From Tilletiopsis washingtonensis (Eukaryota; Basidiomycota; Exobasidiomycetes; Entylomatales), in assembly GCF_003144115.1 (NCBI RefSeq), contig NW_020312014.1, forward strand, positions 401,150 to 465,149: a stretch of DNA of 64,000 nt. Direction: 5' to 3'. The notes beneath the pieces are model-generated. The model saw only the letters and a program-made list of their open reading frames with translations. It was not told where the DNA came from and ran no database searches. The position numbers and the translations under genes were made by a program. Of this stretch, positions 28,247 to 39,813 are shown piece by piece (the stretch's first letter is position 1; each line of letters begins with the position of its first letter).

Positions 28247-30155
28247 CCCGCGCGTGCCTCTGTCCGCCATCTGATCCGCCGTGACGGGACCGCTGCGACG
28301 TGTATGTGTGTGTGCTTCCTCTCTCGCAATGCATTGCATAGTCAGCCGCTGCATGTTGGTGACCAGGGGGCAGCAAGAGAAGAGAGGCCCATGCTATGGG
28401 TGTGCGTCGCTGCTGCAGCCAGGTGCCCGCGTTGCCCGGCCAGGCCGCCGATTGTTCTCGCGCGTTTGTGCGCTCAGGGGCTACCGACGCGCCGCGAGCC
28501 TCCGATCACCGCGCCGGGGGCGGGGCATGTCATGCCGCCTGTGCCGCCTTGGTGCCCGTCTTCGGAGCCCAGCTGAGCGTGCATGGAAGGTCGGGTGCGA
28601 GCTGGATGTTGTCGATGCTCCGAGGCTGTGATGCGAGCCAAGCCAGGCTAGGGCGAGTTGTCTCCGCAAGCGCGAGAGAGATGAGGAAGCAGGGGCCTTG
28701 CCGCAGCATCAGCGTGAGCTGGGTGCTGCGACGTCACAGGGCAGGAACAAGCGTCTATTCGAGGCTTGATTCAGAGCTCAGTGAGGGAATTGAGTGAGGC
28801 GAACGACGGACTGCTCCTGATGAGCGGGAGCGGCTGTGCTGCTTCTACGCCCTCACTGAACCTGACAGCTCGGCAGGGGCAGCGTGCAGAGCTTCGAGGC
28901 CACGTTGGCGCGCTCACAGCTGCCAGCAGCAGAGCTTGCTCTGTCAGTCAGGAAGAGTGAAGCCGATGCTGTCAAAGAAGCGGTCTGCCCGGATGCTTCG
29001 CCTAGTCTGCGACCGGCACGGCTTGCGGCGGCCGCTGCCGCAGCAGCGTTGCGGGCACGCGAGCACGCCGCTCGGCCCCGCCTCGGCCAGCCACGCGAGC
29101 GAACGGTGGCGCCGGCTGAGCTGCGTGCTGCGGCTGTGCTGCGGCGACTCGACTCTTACTGCCTGCGGCAGATACTGCAGCCGAGCGACCGCGGGAGAGG
29201 AGGCGCTTGCCGTATGGGGAAGGGCTGCAGGCGAGCCGTTGGGAGGCGGCGTGCGGAGGAGGAGCGGGAGCAGCCGCAGCCTCGGCCACGCTCTATCGCG
29301 CGAGAGCCCTGCTGCCCCTGAGCAGGCTGTGATGATGCTTGCGCGCATCAGCCGCCAGAGAGCGAGATCGGAGCCTCGTGCTCGCCGGCGTGCTGCAGCC
29401 GCGGGAGCAGAGAGAGCGTGTGGCTGCAGCACATCCGCTAGGCCGGCGGCGAGTGCTCGGCGAGGCCGTCATCATCGGCTGATGGGCGCGTCTCTGGCTG
29501 GGAAGTGCACTCTGCGCGGGCCCTAGGGGCGGCGGCCTCGTCAGCTCGTCCCTGAGCGCGAGACGCAACCGCTCGCGGCTGTGCCTCTTCATTCTCGAGA
29601 TGCGGCGCAATCGTGCTGCTGCGCTGCGCTTGGGCGGGTCAGACGAGCGTGAGCGCGGGCAGGTGCGACCGACGACCGGGTGTGCCTGCTCATCTGCGAG
29701 CGCGCGGGGCTGCGGGCGGGCGGCGTGGTGCGCGAGGCCGACGGGCGCGCGGCGCAGCAGCGGGCGCGGTGCAGGCGCCGTGCCCGCCCTCGCCGCCGCC
29801 CGCGCCCGCCAGAAAGTGCCTTGGAAACACACACGCTGCATCCAGCCCTCGCACTCTGTCCTCGCCCGCCCCTGCCTCCTCTCCACCGCATCCGCGCTCA
29901 CCTCGCCGCACCACCCTCACGACACCCTCCGCCTACTCGCACTCACGCATCCTCACGACGCCTCACGACTAACGACTTTGCCCCATCTACGCTGCCGCCG
30001 TTGCTGCCGCGCGCGCCAGGACCCTATCGCCGCCACTCGCTGAGCCGCGCCGTCGTCCGCACACCGCTGCATCTGACGCCGCTGGTGCTGTCGAACCTGC
30101 GCCTGCGCTCTGCACCTGCACAAGCGTGCTTCTTGTCTGAGAGTCACCCAGCACC
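28247..30155. other. 1.9-kb intergenic region upstream of the GCKIII kinase
   Basis: No gene is recognised. From about 29780 to 30120 the + strand is rich in C/T and C/A (many CACC, CCTC and CACG words), which fits a promoter and 5' leader of the downstream kinase. The rest has no domain-bearing frame on either strand. Confidence 0.5.
29780..30120 (+). promoter_or_regulatory. C/T- and C/A-rich leader zone of the kinase gene
   Basis: A long pyrimidine-biased tract ends shortly before the CACCATG at 30156. Its composition differs sharply from the GC-mixed DNA upstream, as expected at a fungal transcription start region. Inference from composition only. Confidence 0.35.
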
Positions 30156-32922
30156 ATGGTGCGTGCTGCTCGTCCGAGTGTTTGCGCCGCGCATTGGCCG
30201 CTGCGGGCCTGCCAGGCCGCATGTATGCGCATCGCTGGAGGATGTGCTGCTCGGCGTGGCATTTCTGGAGCCTTGATCAACCGATGCTCACATTCTGCCC
30301 GCAGCCCAACATCCTGCCGTCGCGCTCGCCGCTGCTGACGCCGCGGCGCAGCTCGCACGGCTTCTCGCGCACGCGCACGAGCAGCGGCGATGTGCCCGTC
30401 GCCGCCGTGCCCACGTCGGCCGGCGCACTGGCGTCCGTGACCCATGCGCCGACGTCGCCCGTCGTCTCGGGCCTGGCGCTCAGCGAGCAGTACCAGCTGC
30501 TGGAGAAGCTCGGCACGGGCTCGTTCGGCACCGTGTACAAGGGCATGCACCGCGAGACGCGCCAGATCGTCGCCATCAAGCAGATCGACCTCGAGGACTC
30601 GGACGACGACATCAGCGAGATCCAGATGGAGATTGCGCACCTGGCGCAGTGCGATAGCGAGTGGGTCACGCGCTACTACGGCAGCTTCGTCAAGGGCTAC
30701 AAGCTCTGGATCGGTGAGTGTCGCATTAGGCGGCGGTGGGGCTGGGCAGATTGTGCTGGGCGCGAGGCGGTCCGAGCAAGCGCCGGACCGCGACGGCCGG
30801 CGAGTGATCGACAGGGGCGTCCTTCCTGAGCCCCATGCCGGACTGGCCCCTGAGCTGCGCGGGACCCGACGATCGGCTGCGGCAGGGGAGCAAGCGCCTC
30901 TTGCTGACATTGCCGTCGCAGTCATGGAGTATCTGGCTGGTGGCTCGTGTCTCGACCTGCTCAAGGCCGGTCCGTTCCGCGAGGAGCACATCGCCATCGT
31001 CGTGCGTGAGCTGCTGCTCGGCCTCGAATATCTGCACAACGAGGGCAAGATCCACCGCGACATCAAGGCCGCCAACGTGCTGCTGAGCGCCTCAGGCAAG
31101 GTCAAGCTGGGTGAGTGCACCTTGCGCAGCGTATGCGAAGAGCCGCACTGAACACACACTCTCTACAGCCGACTTTGGCGTGGCTGCGCAGCTGTCGAGC
31201 AACAAGTCGCGCCGCAACACATTCGTGGGCACCCCCTTCTGGATGGCGCCCGAGGTGATCCGCCAGGCGGGCTACGACGCCAAGGCGGACATCTGGTCGC
31301 TCGGCATCACCGCCATCGAGATGGCCAAGGGCGAGCCGCCGCTGGCCGAGTACCACCCGATGCGCGTGCTCTTCCTGATCCCCAAGGCCAAGCCGCCGAC
31401 GCTCGAGGGCAACTTCAGCCGCGAGTTCAAGGACTTTGTCGATCTGTGTCTCATCAAGGAGCCCAAGCAGCGCCCGTCGGTCAAGGAGCTGATCAACCAC
31501 CGCTTCATCAAGGGCGCGCGCAAGACGAGCGTGCTGACGGACCTCATCGAGCGGCACCAGGAGTACAAGGCACGCGGCGCCAACCGCGGCGGCAACATCG
31601 TGCGCGACCACCTGCAGAACGGCACGCAGATGAGCAACCGCGACGGCGACTCGTCGATGGACCCCAACGGCACGGTGATGAGCGCCTGGCAGTTCGACAC
31701 GATGCGCTCGGCCATGGACTCGTCGCTCGACGACAGCTTCGAGAGCGTCGACGTGTGGCAGACGAGCGGACGCGGCCCGCCGAGCGTCGGCGAGGACCGT
31801 CCGGGCTATGCGACGGTGAAGAAGGACATGCGCCCCGTCGGCGAGCTCATGGGCGCGATGGAGAGCAACGTGATGTCCCGCAGCCGTCTGCTCGCAGACG
31901 CGGCGCCCATCGACGACGACGCGTCTAGCATCCACAGCGGCACAAGCGACAACACGTCGCGCGCCGGCGGCAGCACGCCGGCGACGAGCGCTGCGTCGAC
32001 GCCGATGCGTGAGGACGCTTCGTCTTCGTCTGTGCACATCAACGCCCTCAAGAATTCGTTCCGCGGCATGCGGCCGGGCGGCCCCGACACTGAGCACCTC
32101 GAGTCGCCTTCGCGGCCCAGTCTCGCTGCCTCGCGCCTGGCACCGCCTCCGGGCGGCGCCGGAGCCGCCGGCGCAGTCGAGGAGGAGCCGCCGAGCCCAC
32201 TCGGCCGCGGCCGCCCGAGCACGTCTGAGGCGACGGCCAGCTGGGCGCGTGGCGGTGGCAGTAGCCGCGCACGGCGCAGCAGCTGGAACGAGCGCCACGA
32301 CATCAACGGTACGGTGCTGCGCGAGGCAGACGTGGCAACGGGCATGGACACGATTCGGCCAGTCAAGCGACTGGATGCCGGCGGCAGCGCGCGCATCAGC
32401 TCAGAGTACATCGGCAGCCCGCGCACTGCTTCTGCGGGCAGTCCATCGGGCAGCGGCCTCGCCGCACCCGTGCTCGACACTGCCAGCGCACAGCGCACGC
32501 CCGGCAGCCCACGCGTGGGACATAGCAAGTCGCGAAGCGGCTCCGGCGGCGTCTCGGAGGAGAACCTGGAGCAAGCCGGCCAGGCGCTCATCTCCGACGT
32601 CGTGCTGCCGGTGCTGGAGCGTGCCAAGGCCGAGAACATGCCGGCGCACGAGATCGAGGCGCTCTCGATGATCGCCAAGGGCTTCGAGAACCTGGGCGCC
32701 TCGAACCCAAAGCTCGCGTACACGACGATCGTCGACCTGCTCATCGGCATGAGCGAAAACGAGCAGGCGCGGGCCAACATCTCGACGACGTTCCGCGCCA
32801 AGCTGCAGCCCACGTCGCCCGTGCAGCCGGCAGCGGCGGAGCAGGAGCGCAGCTCGCCCATCGTCGACCTGCTCTACGGCCGCTGGATCGAGGGCCTGCG
32901 CAGCCGTTGGGTCGGCTACTAA
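30156..32922 (+). CDS. Ste20-like germinal-centre kinase, GCKIII group (Don3/Nak1/Sid1 type)
   Basis: Ser/Thr kinase that in fungi works in polarity, septation and septation-initiation/MOR signalling. Exons: 30156-30158 (ATG alone), 30305-30713, 30922-31110 and 31169-32922, about 784 residues. The kinase domain spans about 64-315: [15 protein letters not shown] (K93), HRDIKAAN (D184), DFG (202-204) and [10 protein letters not shown]. Close similarity in the activation loop and [11 protein letters not shown] marks the GCKIII subfamily. The tail is Ser/Gly-rich, then a helical block near residues 680-780 ([27 protein letters not shown]). The start is uncertain: an unspliced in-frame ATG at 30284 would give [11 protein letters not shown] instead of MPNIL. 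No intermediate ATG exists before the kinase core. Confidence 0.9.
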
Positions 32923-33264
32923 GCCTGCACCTCGGGAAAAGTCTGCACCGTCTCACTAGGCTCCTTATAATCCTCTTTCCTCGCTCGCCGTCGCTCGACG
33001 TGCCCGAAGCGCTCCCCTCTCCTCATCTCCACGTCTATCCCTGTTCGTCTCGCATCTCTTAGTCCTACCTGTCGATACCTGCGCCTCGCCCCGTCCCCTC
33101 TCACGTGGCCTGTGTCCGAGGCGCCTGTTTTCTTCGCCGCCCTGTTCTTCCCGCACCCTTAACGACTGTTGCGCCACGACGCAGTATAACGACACCGCGA
33201 CGAATGCAACGATTGCTCTGACATTGTCGCGTGAAGAGAAGAGCAGTCCTGTGTGTCTGCGCGC
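32923..33264. other. Convergent 3' flanks of the kinase gene and ISA2
   Basis: About 340 bases, noticeably T-rich on the + strand from 32950 to 33230, consistent with kinase 3' UTR and polyadenylation signals. No coding feature. Confidence 0.55.
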
Positions 33265-34332
33265 TCAGATCGCATCGACGTTCAAGTCGAAGCTGACGCC
33301 GCAGCCGCAGCCGGCGCCGGCTACTTGCGGGTCTGGGAGGGGCACGTCAGCGGCGAGCTGAGCGGCTGTCTCGCGATGATGCTCACTGTCCTGCACGACA
33401 AACTGCGAGCCCTGCAAGGAGACGAACAGGTCAGTAGCTGACTTCAAGTTGTCTCTCTGGCACCCGCACAATCAGCTCCGTGGCGTAGTCGATCGTCGAG
33501 CCCTTGAGCAGCCAGAGCGAGTGCGAGTCGACGAGCAGGTGCGTATTGGAGTGCGACGCGGGCGTGAAGCGGCTGTGAAACGCGTTTGGATGTCAGCCTC
33601 AATAGTCTGCGCAACGTGCAGCGAACGTCCTTCGCAGCCGGAGATGGCTTTACGGCGCCTTCAGCACGACAGCACTGGTGCGCACGGAGCCCGGTTTGCC
33701 GCAGCAGACTGCCGTCGCGTCGCGTCCGATCCACATCGGCACCGAGCAGAGCGAGCCTGCGCTTGCCGAAGCCTGTTCTGAGATTGTATGCTCTCTCGCA
33801 CTGCCCTTCTCGCGGGACAGCCTCGTCCCTGCACCCGTCCAGGTCGCCAGATCTCATCCTTCTCCACCCGCCACGTCTTGTGCGGCACTCACAAGTCATC
33901 CTCCTCTCCATTGACGTCCTCCTCCACATCCATGCGGTACTGATATCCGTGACAACCACCCGGTGTGACCTCGACTCGCAGCGCGATGCCTTCGCGCTTC
34001 TCGCGCTTGGCCAGCGCAGCGAGGCGCTCGGCGGCGCGCTCGGTGAGCTGCACGGGCGGCGTCTGCATGCCCACGCGCTCCTCTTCTGGTGCGGAAGGCG
34101 CGCGCGAGAGACGCACTCCACCTGCTGATGGCGGTGGCGCGGAAGGTGAAGCTGCGGCTGCGGACGTCGAGGCGGCGGCTGAGCGGTGCGATGGCGAGTG
34201 GCCGAAGGCGCGCGCGGCAGCCGGCAGTGCTCGGGGAGTGGCGTGTTGCCGCACGGCGCAGGCGGCGCGGCTGGACGAGGCGAAGGCGGTGCGGAGCGGT
34301 GCGCGAGCGAGTGCGCGCAATGTTGAGGCCAT
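33265..34332 (-). CDS. ISA2: Mitochondrial iron-sulfur assembly protein ISA2
   Basis: A-type Fe-S scaffold/carrier needed with ISA1 for mitochondrial [4Fe-4S] proteins. Minus-strand exons: 34332-33893, 33572-33470, 33411-33387 and 33332-33265, 211 residues. The first 60-70 residues are Arg/Ala/Ser-rich without acidic residues, a mitochondrial presequence (MASTLRALARAPLRTAF). The core shows LTERAAERLAAL, the first ligand in VTPGGCHGYQYRM, LWLLKGSTIDYATELIGSQF, and the C-terminal cysteine pair in GAGCGCGVSFDL. All three conserved cysteines are present. The first intron is long (320 nt). ISA2 shares a 272-base divergent promoter with the SDR gene. Confidence 0.93.
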
Positions 34333-34604
34333 GGTCGGGTGCGCGGGGTACTGCAGGTTGCGAGACGGCGGCTGAACGAGTGCGGGTCGAGGAGGTTGAG
34401 GTAAGACGGCAAGCTGCGCGCGCCGGCTCGGCTCGCAGACCGCTCGCTGGGCGTGGGAACGCGGCCTCGCCGTGTGGAGTGCCGCTTGCTCCGCTCCAGC
34501 GGCGCACGCTCCACCAGCGGCGATGGCGAGCAGCGAGGCGCGAGTCACGCCAGCGCTTCCCTCTCCTCCTCCATCCCTCTCGACTGCAGCCGGCGCGACG
34601 CTCG

Positions 34605-35849
34605 ATGCTCCGCTGCCCGCTCCTCCGTCTCGCACCCATCCTCCGCACCGCACCCGCCGCCGCCCGCCGCTTCTCCGCCTCGCCCGCGCCCAGCATGTCC
34701 GTCTTCCGCAGCGACCGCCTGCACAACAAGACCGTCTTGTGCGTCGCGCTGCAGCGGCCACATGCCGCGCCCGCCGGCTCACGCCCTTCCGCAGCATCAC
34801 CGGCGCTTCGGGCGGCATTGGCGCCGCCACGGCCGGGCTCTTCGCCCGCGCCGGCGCCAACGTCGTCGTCTCGGCGCGCCGCCAGGACGCGCTCGATGCC
34901 GTCGTCGAGCAGTGCACGGCCGCCAACAAAGAGGGCGGCAGCGGCGCGGGCGGCAAGTATGCCTCGCTCGTGCTCGACATGCAGGACCGCAAGGCCATCG
35001 AGACGAATCTGCTGCCGCGCCTGCCTGACTGGGCGAAGAACGTCGACGTGCTCCTCGCCAACGCCGGCCTCGTGCTCGGCACCGACAAGGTGGGCGACAT
35101 CAGCGGCGACGAGATCGACACGATGATCCAGACCAACGTCGTGGGTCTCATCGCCACGGTGCAGCTCTTCGTGCGGGGTGAGTTGGCTGCGCGTGTGAGG
35201 CGGGGCTGCGGCTCAGACCCGCGCCGTCAGAGTTCAAGGCGCGAAGCGCCGGCCACATCATCACGCTCGGCTCGATTGCTGGGCGCGAGGCGTACCCGGG
35301 CGGCGCCATCTACTGCGCCTCCAAGTTTGCCGTCAACGCCTTCACGTCGGCGCTGCTCAAGGAGCTCGTCAGCACGCCGATCCGCGTCTCGGAGATCCAG
35401 CCGGGCATGGTCGAGACCAACTTCTCCGTCACGCGCTTCCGCGGCGACAAGGGCGCCGCGGACAAGGTGTACGAGGGTCTGCAACCGCTCACGCCCGAGG
35501 TGAGGAGAGCACGAAGGTGGAAGTGTGGCAGCACTGATGTATTGCGAGCAGGACATTGCGGAGGAGATCGTCTGGTGCGCGTCACGGCCGGCGCATGTCA
35601 ACGTCGCCGAGGTGAGTGAGAGCGGCAGTGTTGGACGGACCGCAGCTGATGTGTGCCCTCATAGTCTCTCATCTTCCCAGTCAATGTGCGTAAGACCACG
35701 CCGACTGTGCGGCGCGCTGACCTTTGCCTTTCGATCGGCCCCTCGCAGCAAGCGTCACCATGTGCGTCCGCGCGAGTCGCGAGTGCGAAGATGCGAGCGG
35801 CTGACGCTTCTGCGCAGACCACAACCACCGGCCGAACCTGGCCAAGTGA
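34605..35849 (+). CDS. Short-chain dehydrogenase/reductase (YMR226C-like, NADP-dependent)
   Basis: Classical SDR, likely an NADP-dependent 3-hydroxyacid/serine dehydrogenase like yeast YMR226C. Exons: 34605-34738, 34795-35177, 35231-35499, 35552-35611, 35665-35685, 35749-35761 and 35818-35849, 303 residues. Visible are TGASGGIG (47-54), LLANAG, and the catalytic Ser187 (GSIAG) with Tyr200-x3-Lys204 (YCASK). PGMVETNFS follows, and the C-terminal SRPAHVNVAE leads into IFPVNQASP and a terminal HRPNLAK, which is typical of this subgroup and confirms the two tiny exons. The ATG at 34605 adds an Arg/Leu/Pro-rich 30-residue extension resembling a mitochondrial presequence; an internal ATG at 34695 (MSVFRSD) would give the usual 273-residue cytosolic form. 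Confidence 0.9.
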
Positions 35850-35970
35850 GCGCGCATGCCGTTGTGCATGCCCGGCTTTGCAGCATCGTGGCAGGCAGAA
35901 CGTGTGCCGGGGCAATGCAAGCCTCGCGCCCGCCAGAGGTGTGTTCGTGGAGATGCCCGCTGGCCTGGCC

Positions 35971-36767
35971 CTAGGCGGCGCCGAACATCAGGTCCGACCT
36001 GAGGACCCACTTGGTGCCGCGCGTCGGCGGCAGTGCCTCGTGCAGCATGCAGGCCTGCGCCAGGCGCCCATCAGCCTCAGCTCGACGGCAGGCAGAGCCC
36101 GCCAGCTGTCGCTGCGCCCTATCACAGCCACACTCACCTGTCCGTGGCGGTGCAGCAGCGCCATGCCGCGCTTCAGCGGTGCCACGACTCTGTCCTTGTC
36201 GTTCTTCTTGTGCTTGGTGTAGAAGACCGTCTGTCCGCCCAGCACACCGTCCTCCTCGCCGGTGAGGTACACGAGCACGGTCCAGCCAGAGCGGCGCTGC
36301 GGGTGGGCGTCGTCGTCGATGTGGCCGTCGTAGTGTGCGCCGAAGATGTCGCCGGGCGAGTAGCGGTACACGCGGATCTTGGGATGCAGGCCTGCGGCGG
36401 GCAGCCCGGCCTCACTCCACTGCGCGACAGCGGGTGCGAGGGCGGCGTAGAGGGCAGCGGCAAAGACGGCGTCGTTGACCTGGAAGCGCGCATTGGTGCG
36501 CTGCGCCTCGCCGCGGCGCGCTGCGGGCGACGGCAGCAGCTGAGCGGCGTGCGGCGAGGGCGGCGTGAAGAGGGCGACGATGGCGGCGCACGCGGCGGGC
36601 GAGAGGAGTGCCGGCAGCAGCACGATCTGCTGCTCGAGCAGCGTCTCGGGCGCCAGGCTGCGCGGCACGGGTACAGTGGGCCAGGCCGGCGGATTGGCGT
36701 CGCTGGGAGCAGTGCGCACGGCGGCGGCGGCAGGTGCGGCCGCCTTGCCTGCCTTGGCCTTGGGCAT
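35971..36767 (-). CDS. 2-oxoglutarate/Fe(II)-dependent oxygenase (P4H-like)
   Basis: Cupin-fold dioxygenase of the prolyl-4-hydroxylase-like group. Minus-strand exons: 36767-36138 and 36054-35971, 237 residues. The iron ligands are in AHYDGH (His-x-Asp) and the distal His in [22 protein letters not shown] carries the basic residue that binds 2-oxoglutarate. [10 protein letters not shown]-like sequence ([13 protein letters not shown]) precedes the HxD. The N terminus is Lys/Ala-rich and lacks a clear signal peptide, suggesting a cytosolic or nuclear enzyme. The substrate cannot be inferred. Divergent from gamma-tubulin. Confidence 0.88.
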
Positions 36768-36994
36768 GGTGGTGGTGGGAGGGTGAGCAGCTGCTCCACC
36801 TGAGGGCGGCGTCACGTGGGGCAGAAGGCGCCGCTCCAGAGGCTGGCTGTGCGGCGGCAATGCGGCGGCGCGCGCCGCGACGCGTCTATTCGATTCCCGC
36901 CGCGCGTCGAGCAACACTTTGCGGCGTCGCCCATCTCCACACCCTCACCTCGCCCCTCGCACCGCCGCAGCCCCGGCGCATCACCCCGCGCACC
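36768..36994. promoter_or_regulatory. Short divergent promoter, 2OG oxygenase / gamma-tubulin
   Basis: Only 227 bases separate the two starts, so promoters must overlap. A TCACGTG box lies at 36812-36818, and the gamma-tubulin side is C-rich just before its ATG. Confidence 0.45.
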
Positions 36995-38864
36995 ATGCCG
37001 CGCGAGCTCATCACGCTCCAGGCGGGCCAGTGCGGCAACCAGATCGGCTCGCAGTTCTGGGAGCACCTCTGCAAGGACCACGGCATCAGCCAGGACGGCA
37101 CGCTCGAGGAGTACGCGAGCGAGGGCAGTGCCGGCGACCGCAAGGACGTCTTCTTCTACCAGGCCGACGATGAGCACTACGTTCCGCGCGCCATCCTCGT
37201 CGACACGGAGCCGCGCGTCATCGGCGGCATCATGAACGGGCCGTACGGCAAGCTCTACAACCCCGAGAACATCCACGTGTCGAAGAACGGCGGCGGCGCA
37301 GGCAACAACTGGGGCCAGGGCTACGGCGCGGGAGAGAAGATCCAGGACGAGCTAATCGAGATGATCGACCGCGAGGCCGACGGCAGCGACAGCCTCGAGG
37401 TGAGTGAGACGGGGGGTGGAGTGATGCAGACTGCATAGGCGTGGTGGGCAGGTGGGAGGAGCGCTGGCGGACGGGCGCACGAGAGTGTATCGTGCACTGA
37501 GAGCCGGCGTGCCAGGAGCGTGTCCAAGCAGACGTCCGATGCGGCTGCGACTGGCGCTGGAAGGTCTCAGACGCACGCGTCAGGAGCCACAGCTGCGCCC
37601 GAGGCCCTGCCAACTTGCTCACACCTCTGCACAGGGCTTCATGCTGCTGCACTCGATTGCCGGCGGCACAGGCTCGGGTCTCGGCTCCTTTCTGCTGGAG
37701 AAGCTCTCGGACGCGTATCCGAAGAAGCTGATCCAGACGTACTCGGTGTTCCCGAACTCGGAAGAGACGTCCGACGTGGTCGTGCAGCCGTATAACAGTG
37801 TGCTGGCCATGCGGCGGCTCGTCGACCATGCAGACAGCGTCGTGGTGCTGGACAATGCGCAGCTAGCGCGCATTGCGGCGGACCGGCTGCACCTGAGCAA
37901 CCCGAGCTACTCGTGAGTGCTGCGTGGCTAGCGCTGTTGGTGCGGAGAGGGTGACGCTCACACACCGGCCTCAGACAAACAAATCAGCTCGTCAGCACGG
38001 TGATGGGCGCCTCGACGCTGACGCTGCGCTACCCGGGCTACATGAACAACGACCTGGTGAGCGCCCTGCACCTGCCGGCCCGGAAAATCGCTCACCTCCG
38101 CTCAGGTCGGCATGCTCGCCTCGCTCATCCCGACGCCGCGCGCCCACTTCCTCATGACGTCGTACACGCCCTTCACCTCGGACACGATTGAGCGCGGCAA
38201 GGCGACGACGAAGACGTCGGTGCTCGACGTGATGCGGCGGCTGCTGCAGCCCAAGAACCGCATGGTCTCGACACAGGGCGCGTCGAAGAAGGCGTGCTAC
38301 ATCAGCATCCTCAACATCCTGCAGGGCGACTCGATCGACCCGCGCGACGTGCACAAGTCGCTCGTGCGCATCCGCGAGAAGCACCTCGCCAGCTTCATCC
38401 CCTGGGGCCCGGCGAGCATTCAGGTGGCGCTGGCGAAGCGCGGCCCGTACACGGCGGCCACGCACCGCGTCAACGGCCTCATGCTTGCCAACCACACGGG
38501 CATCGCCGGCATCTTCAAGCGCACGCTCGACCAGTACGACCGCCTGCGGAAACGCAACGCCTTTCTGGACATGTACAAGCGCGAGCCGATGTTCGCCAAC
38601 GACCTGTCCGAGTTGTAAGTGCGGCAGCGTGAGTGGGCAGAGCGCCAGCTGACGTAGCCCAACAGCGACGAGTCGTACGAGACGGTCACCGAGCTCATGG
38701 CCGGTGCGTTGTGGCGCGTGTGCCTCTGCACGGCAGCAGCTGACCATGCACGTTTACAGAGTACCGGGCAGCAGAAGGGCCAGACTGTGCGTCCCACACG
38801 CGACGTCGCTCGCTCTCGCTGACAGCCGTCTCATACAGACATCAGTGGCCGCGTCGACGGCTAG
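36995..38864 (+). CDS. TUB4: Gamma-tubulin
   Basis: Microtubule-nucleating tubulin of the gamma-TuRC at spindle pole bodies. Exons: 36995-37399, 37635-37912, 37975-38056, 38106-38614, 38666-38703, 38760-38786 and 38839-38864, 454 residues. Diagnostic gamma features: [58 protein letters not shown], and the GTP loop AGGTGSG (about 144-150). [16 protein letters not shown] and [13 protein letters not shown] follow, and the C terminus [13 protein letters not shown] lacks the acidic tail of alpha/beta-tubulin. The last two exons (27 and 26 nt) are supported by this conserved end. The intron before 37635 (235 nt) is unusually long for the gene. Confidence 0.96.
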
Positions 38865-39068
38865 CCGCAATCTCTGTCCTCGGTCCCCTCGCATCCCTCT
38901 CGCTCGTCGCTCTCGCCCTGCCGCGGCCGTCGCCGGCGCGCGCCTGTACTCTAGTTCTCGTCTGTGTCACTATTCGCTCCGCACCGCACCTGTGTGAGAG
39001 CAGCTGCATTGCTGGGGAAAGGGAGGGGTGGCATACGGAGCAGGGTATGGCGGGTCTGCAGCGCCGGC

Positions 39069-39813
39069 TCAGCGCAGGCGCGGCGCAATGCCGCCACGGA
39101 AGCTGACGGCCAGGCTGACCCAGCCGGCGATGAGCGCGAGGCCGCCGATGGGCGTCGCGGGGCCCAGAGCCTGCGGAGCGTGTGAGAAGGGCAAGTGCGA
39201 AGCGCCGCGCTCTCCCAGCTCACCTTGCGGATGCCGTCGCCCTCCTTGGTGAGGCAGAGGCCGTAGATCTGCACGTGGGAAGCATGTTGAGCCCTGGACA
39301 GGCCGAAGGCGCATGTGGGGCCGCTGCGGCGGGCGGGCGAGGCCGCCATGCTTCATCTCTCCTTTCTCGCCCCGCTGCGCTCATCGTCTGGCCCTTCGCG
39401 CCACTTGTCTCGCCCACGTGCCCCACCTTGTGTGACCCATCCGCTGCGCCCTGCCTTCTCCTCCACTGCTCTGCCACTCACCGAGCCGGAGAAGAGGGCA
39501 ATGCCCGAGCCGAGGGCCGCGGCGGCAAAGCTGCGCGCGCCGCCGGCCTGCGACGAGCTGGGCAGCGCGGGGAGCGTGGCGACGAGGAGCAGCACGCCGG
39601 AGTGGACGAGTTGGTAGGAGACGGCCGTCTTCCACGACTCCTGCTGGTACGAGCTGCGCAGGAGAGGGCTGAGTGAGTGTGAGAAGCGCGCTGGCTGCGC
39701 GGCCACACGCACGAGAGGCGGTCCTTGAGGCTGTGTGCGCCAAACGCGCCGAGCGCGACAGCGGTGGCGCCCGAGAGGCAGGCGATGGGCGCGAGGTTGT
39801 TGGCGTAGGACAT
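39069..39813 (-). CDS. DUF423/TMEM256-family small membrane protein
   Basis: Small polytopic membrane protein of unknown function. Minus-strand exons: 39813-39713, 39653-39482, 39268-39224 and 39170-39069, 139 residues, matching the family length (about 110-140). The N terminus has the family signature GATAVALGAFGAHSLKD, then a hydrophobic helix around SGVLLLVATLPAL, a second around AAALGSGIALFSGS, and a final helix GLALIAGWVSLAV after GPATPIGG. Four membrane segments are likely. The gene is divergent from the APC permease; no functional link is evident. Confidence 0.88.

Noticed and set aside
28247-30155. Hidden gene or tRNA in the 1.9-kb gap
   Set aside because: No conserved motif, no tRNA B-box-like sequence recognised by eye, and frames have noncoding composition.
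36995-38864. Beta-tubulin
   Set aside because: Sequence blocks such as [15 protein letters not shown] and the short non-acidic C terminus are specific to gamma-tubulin.
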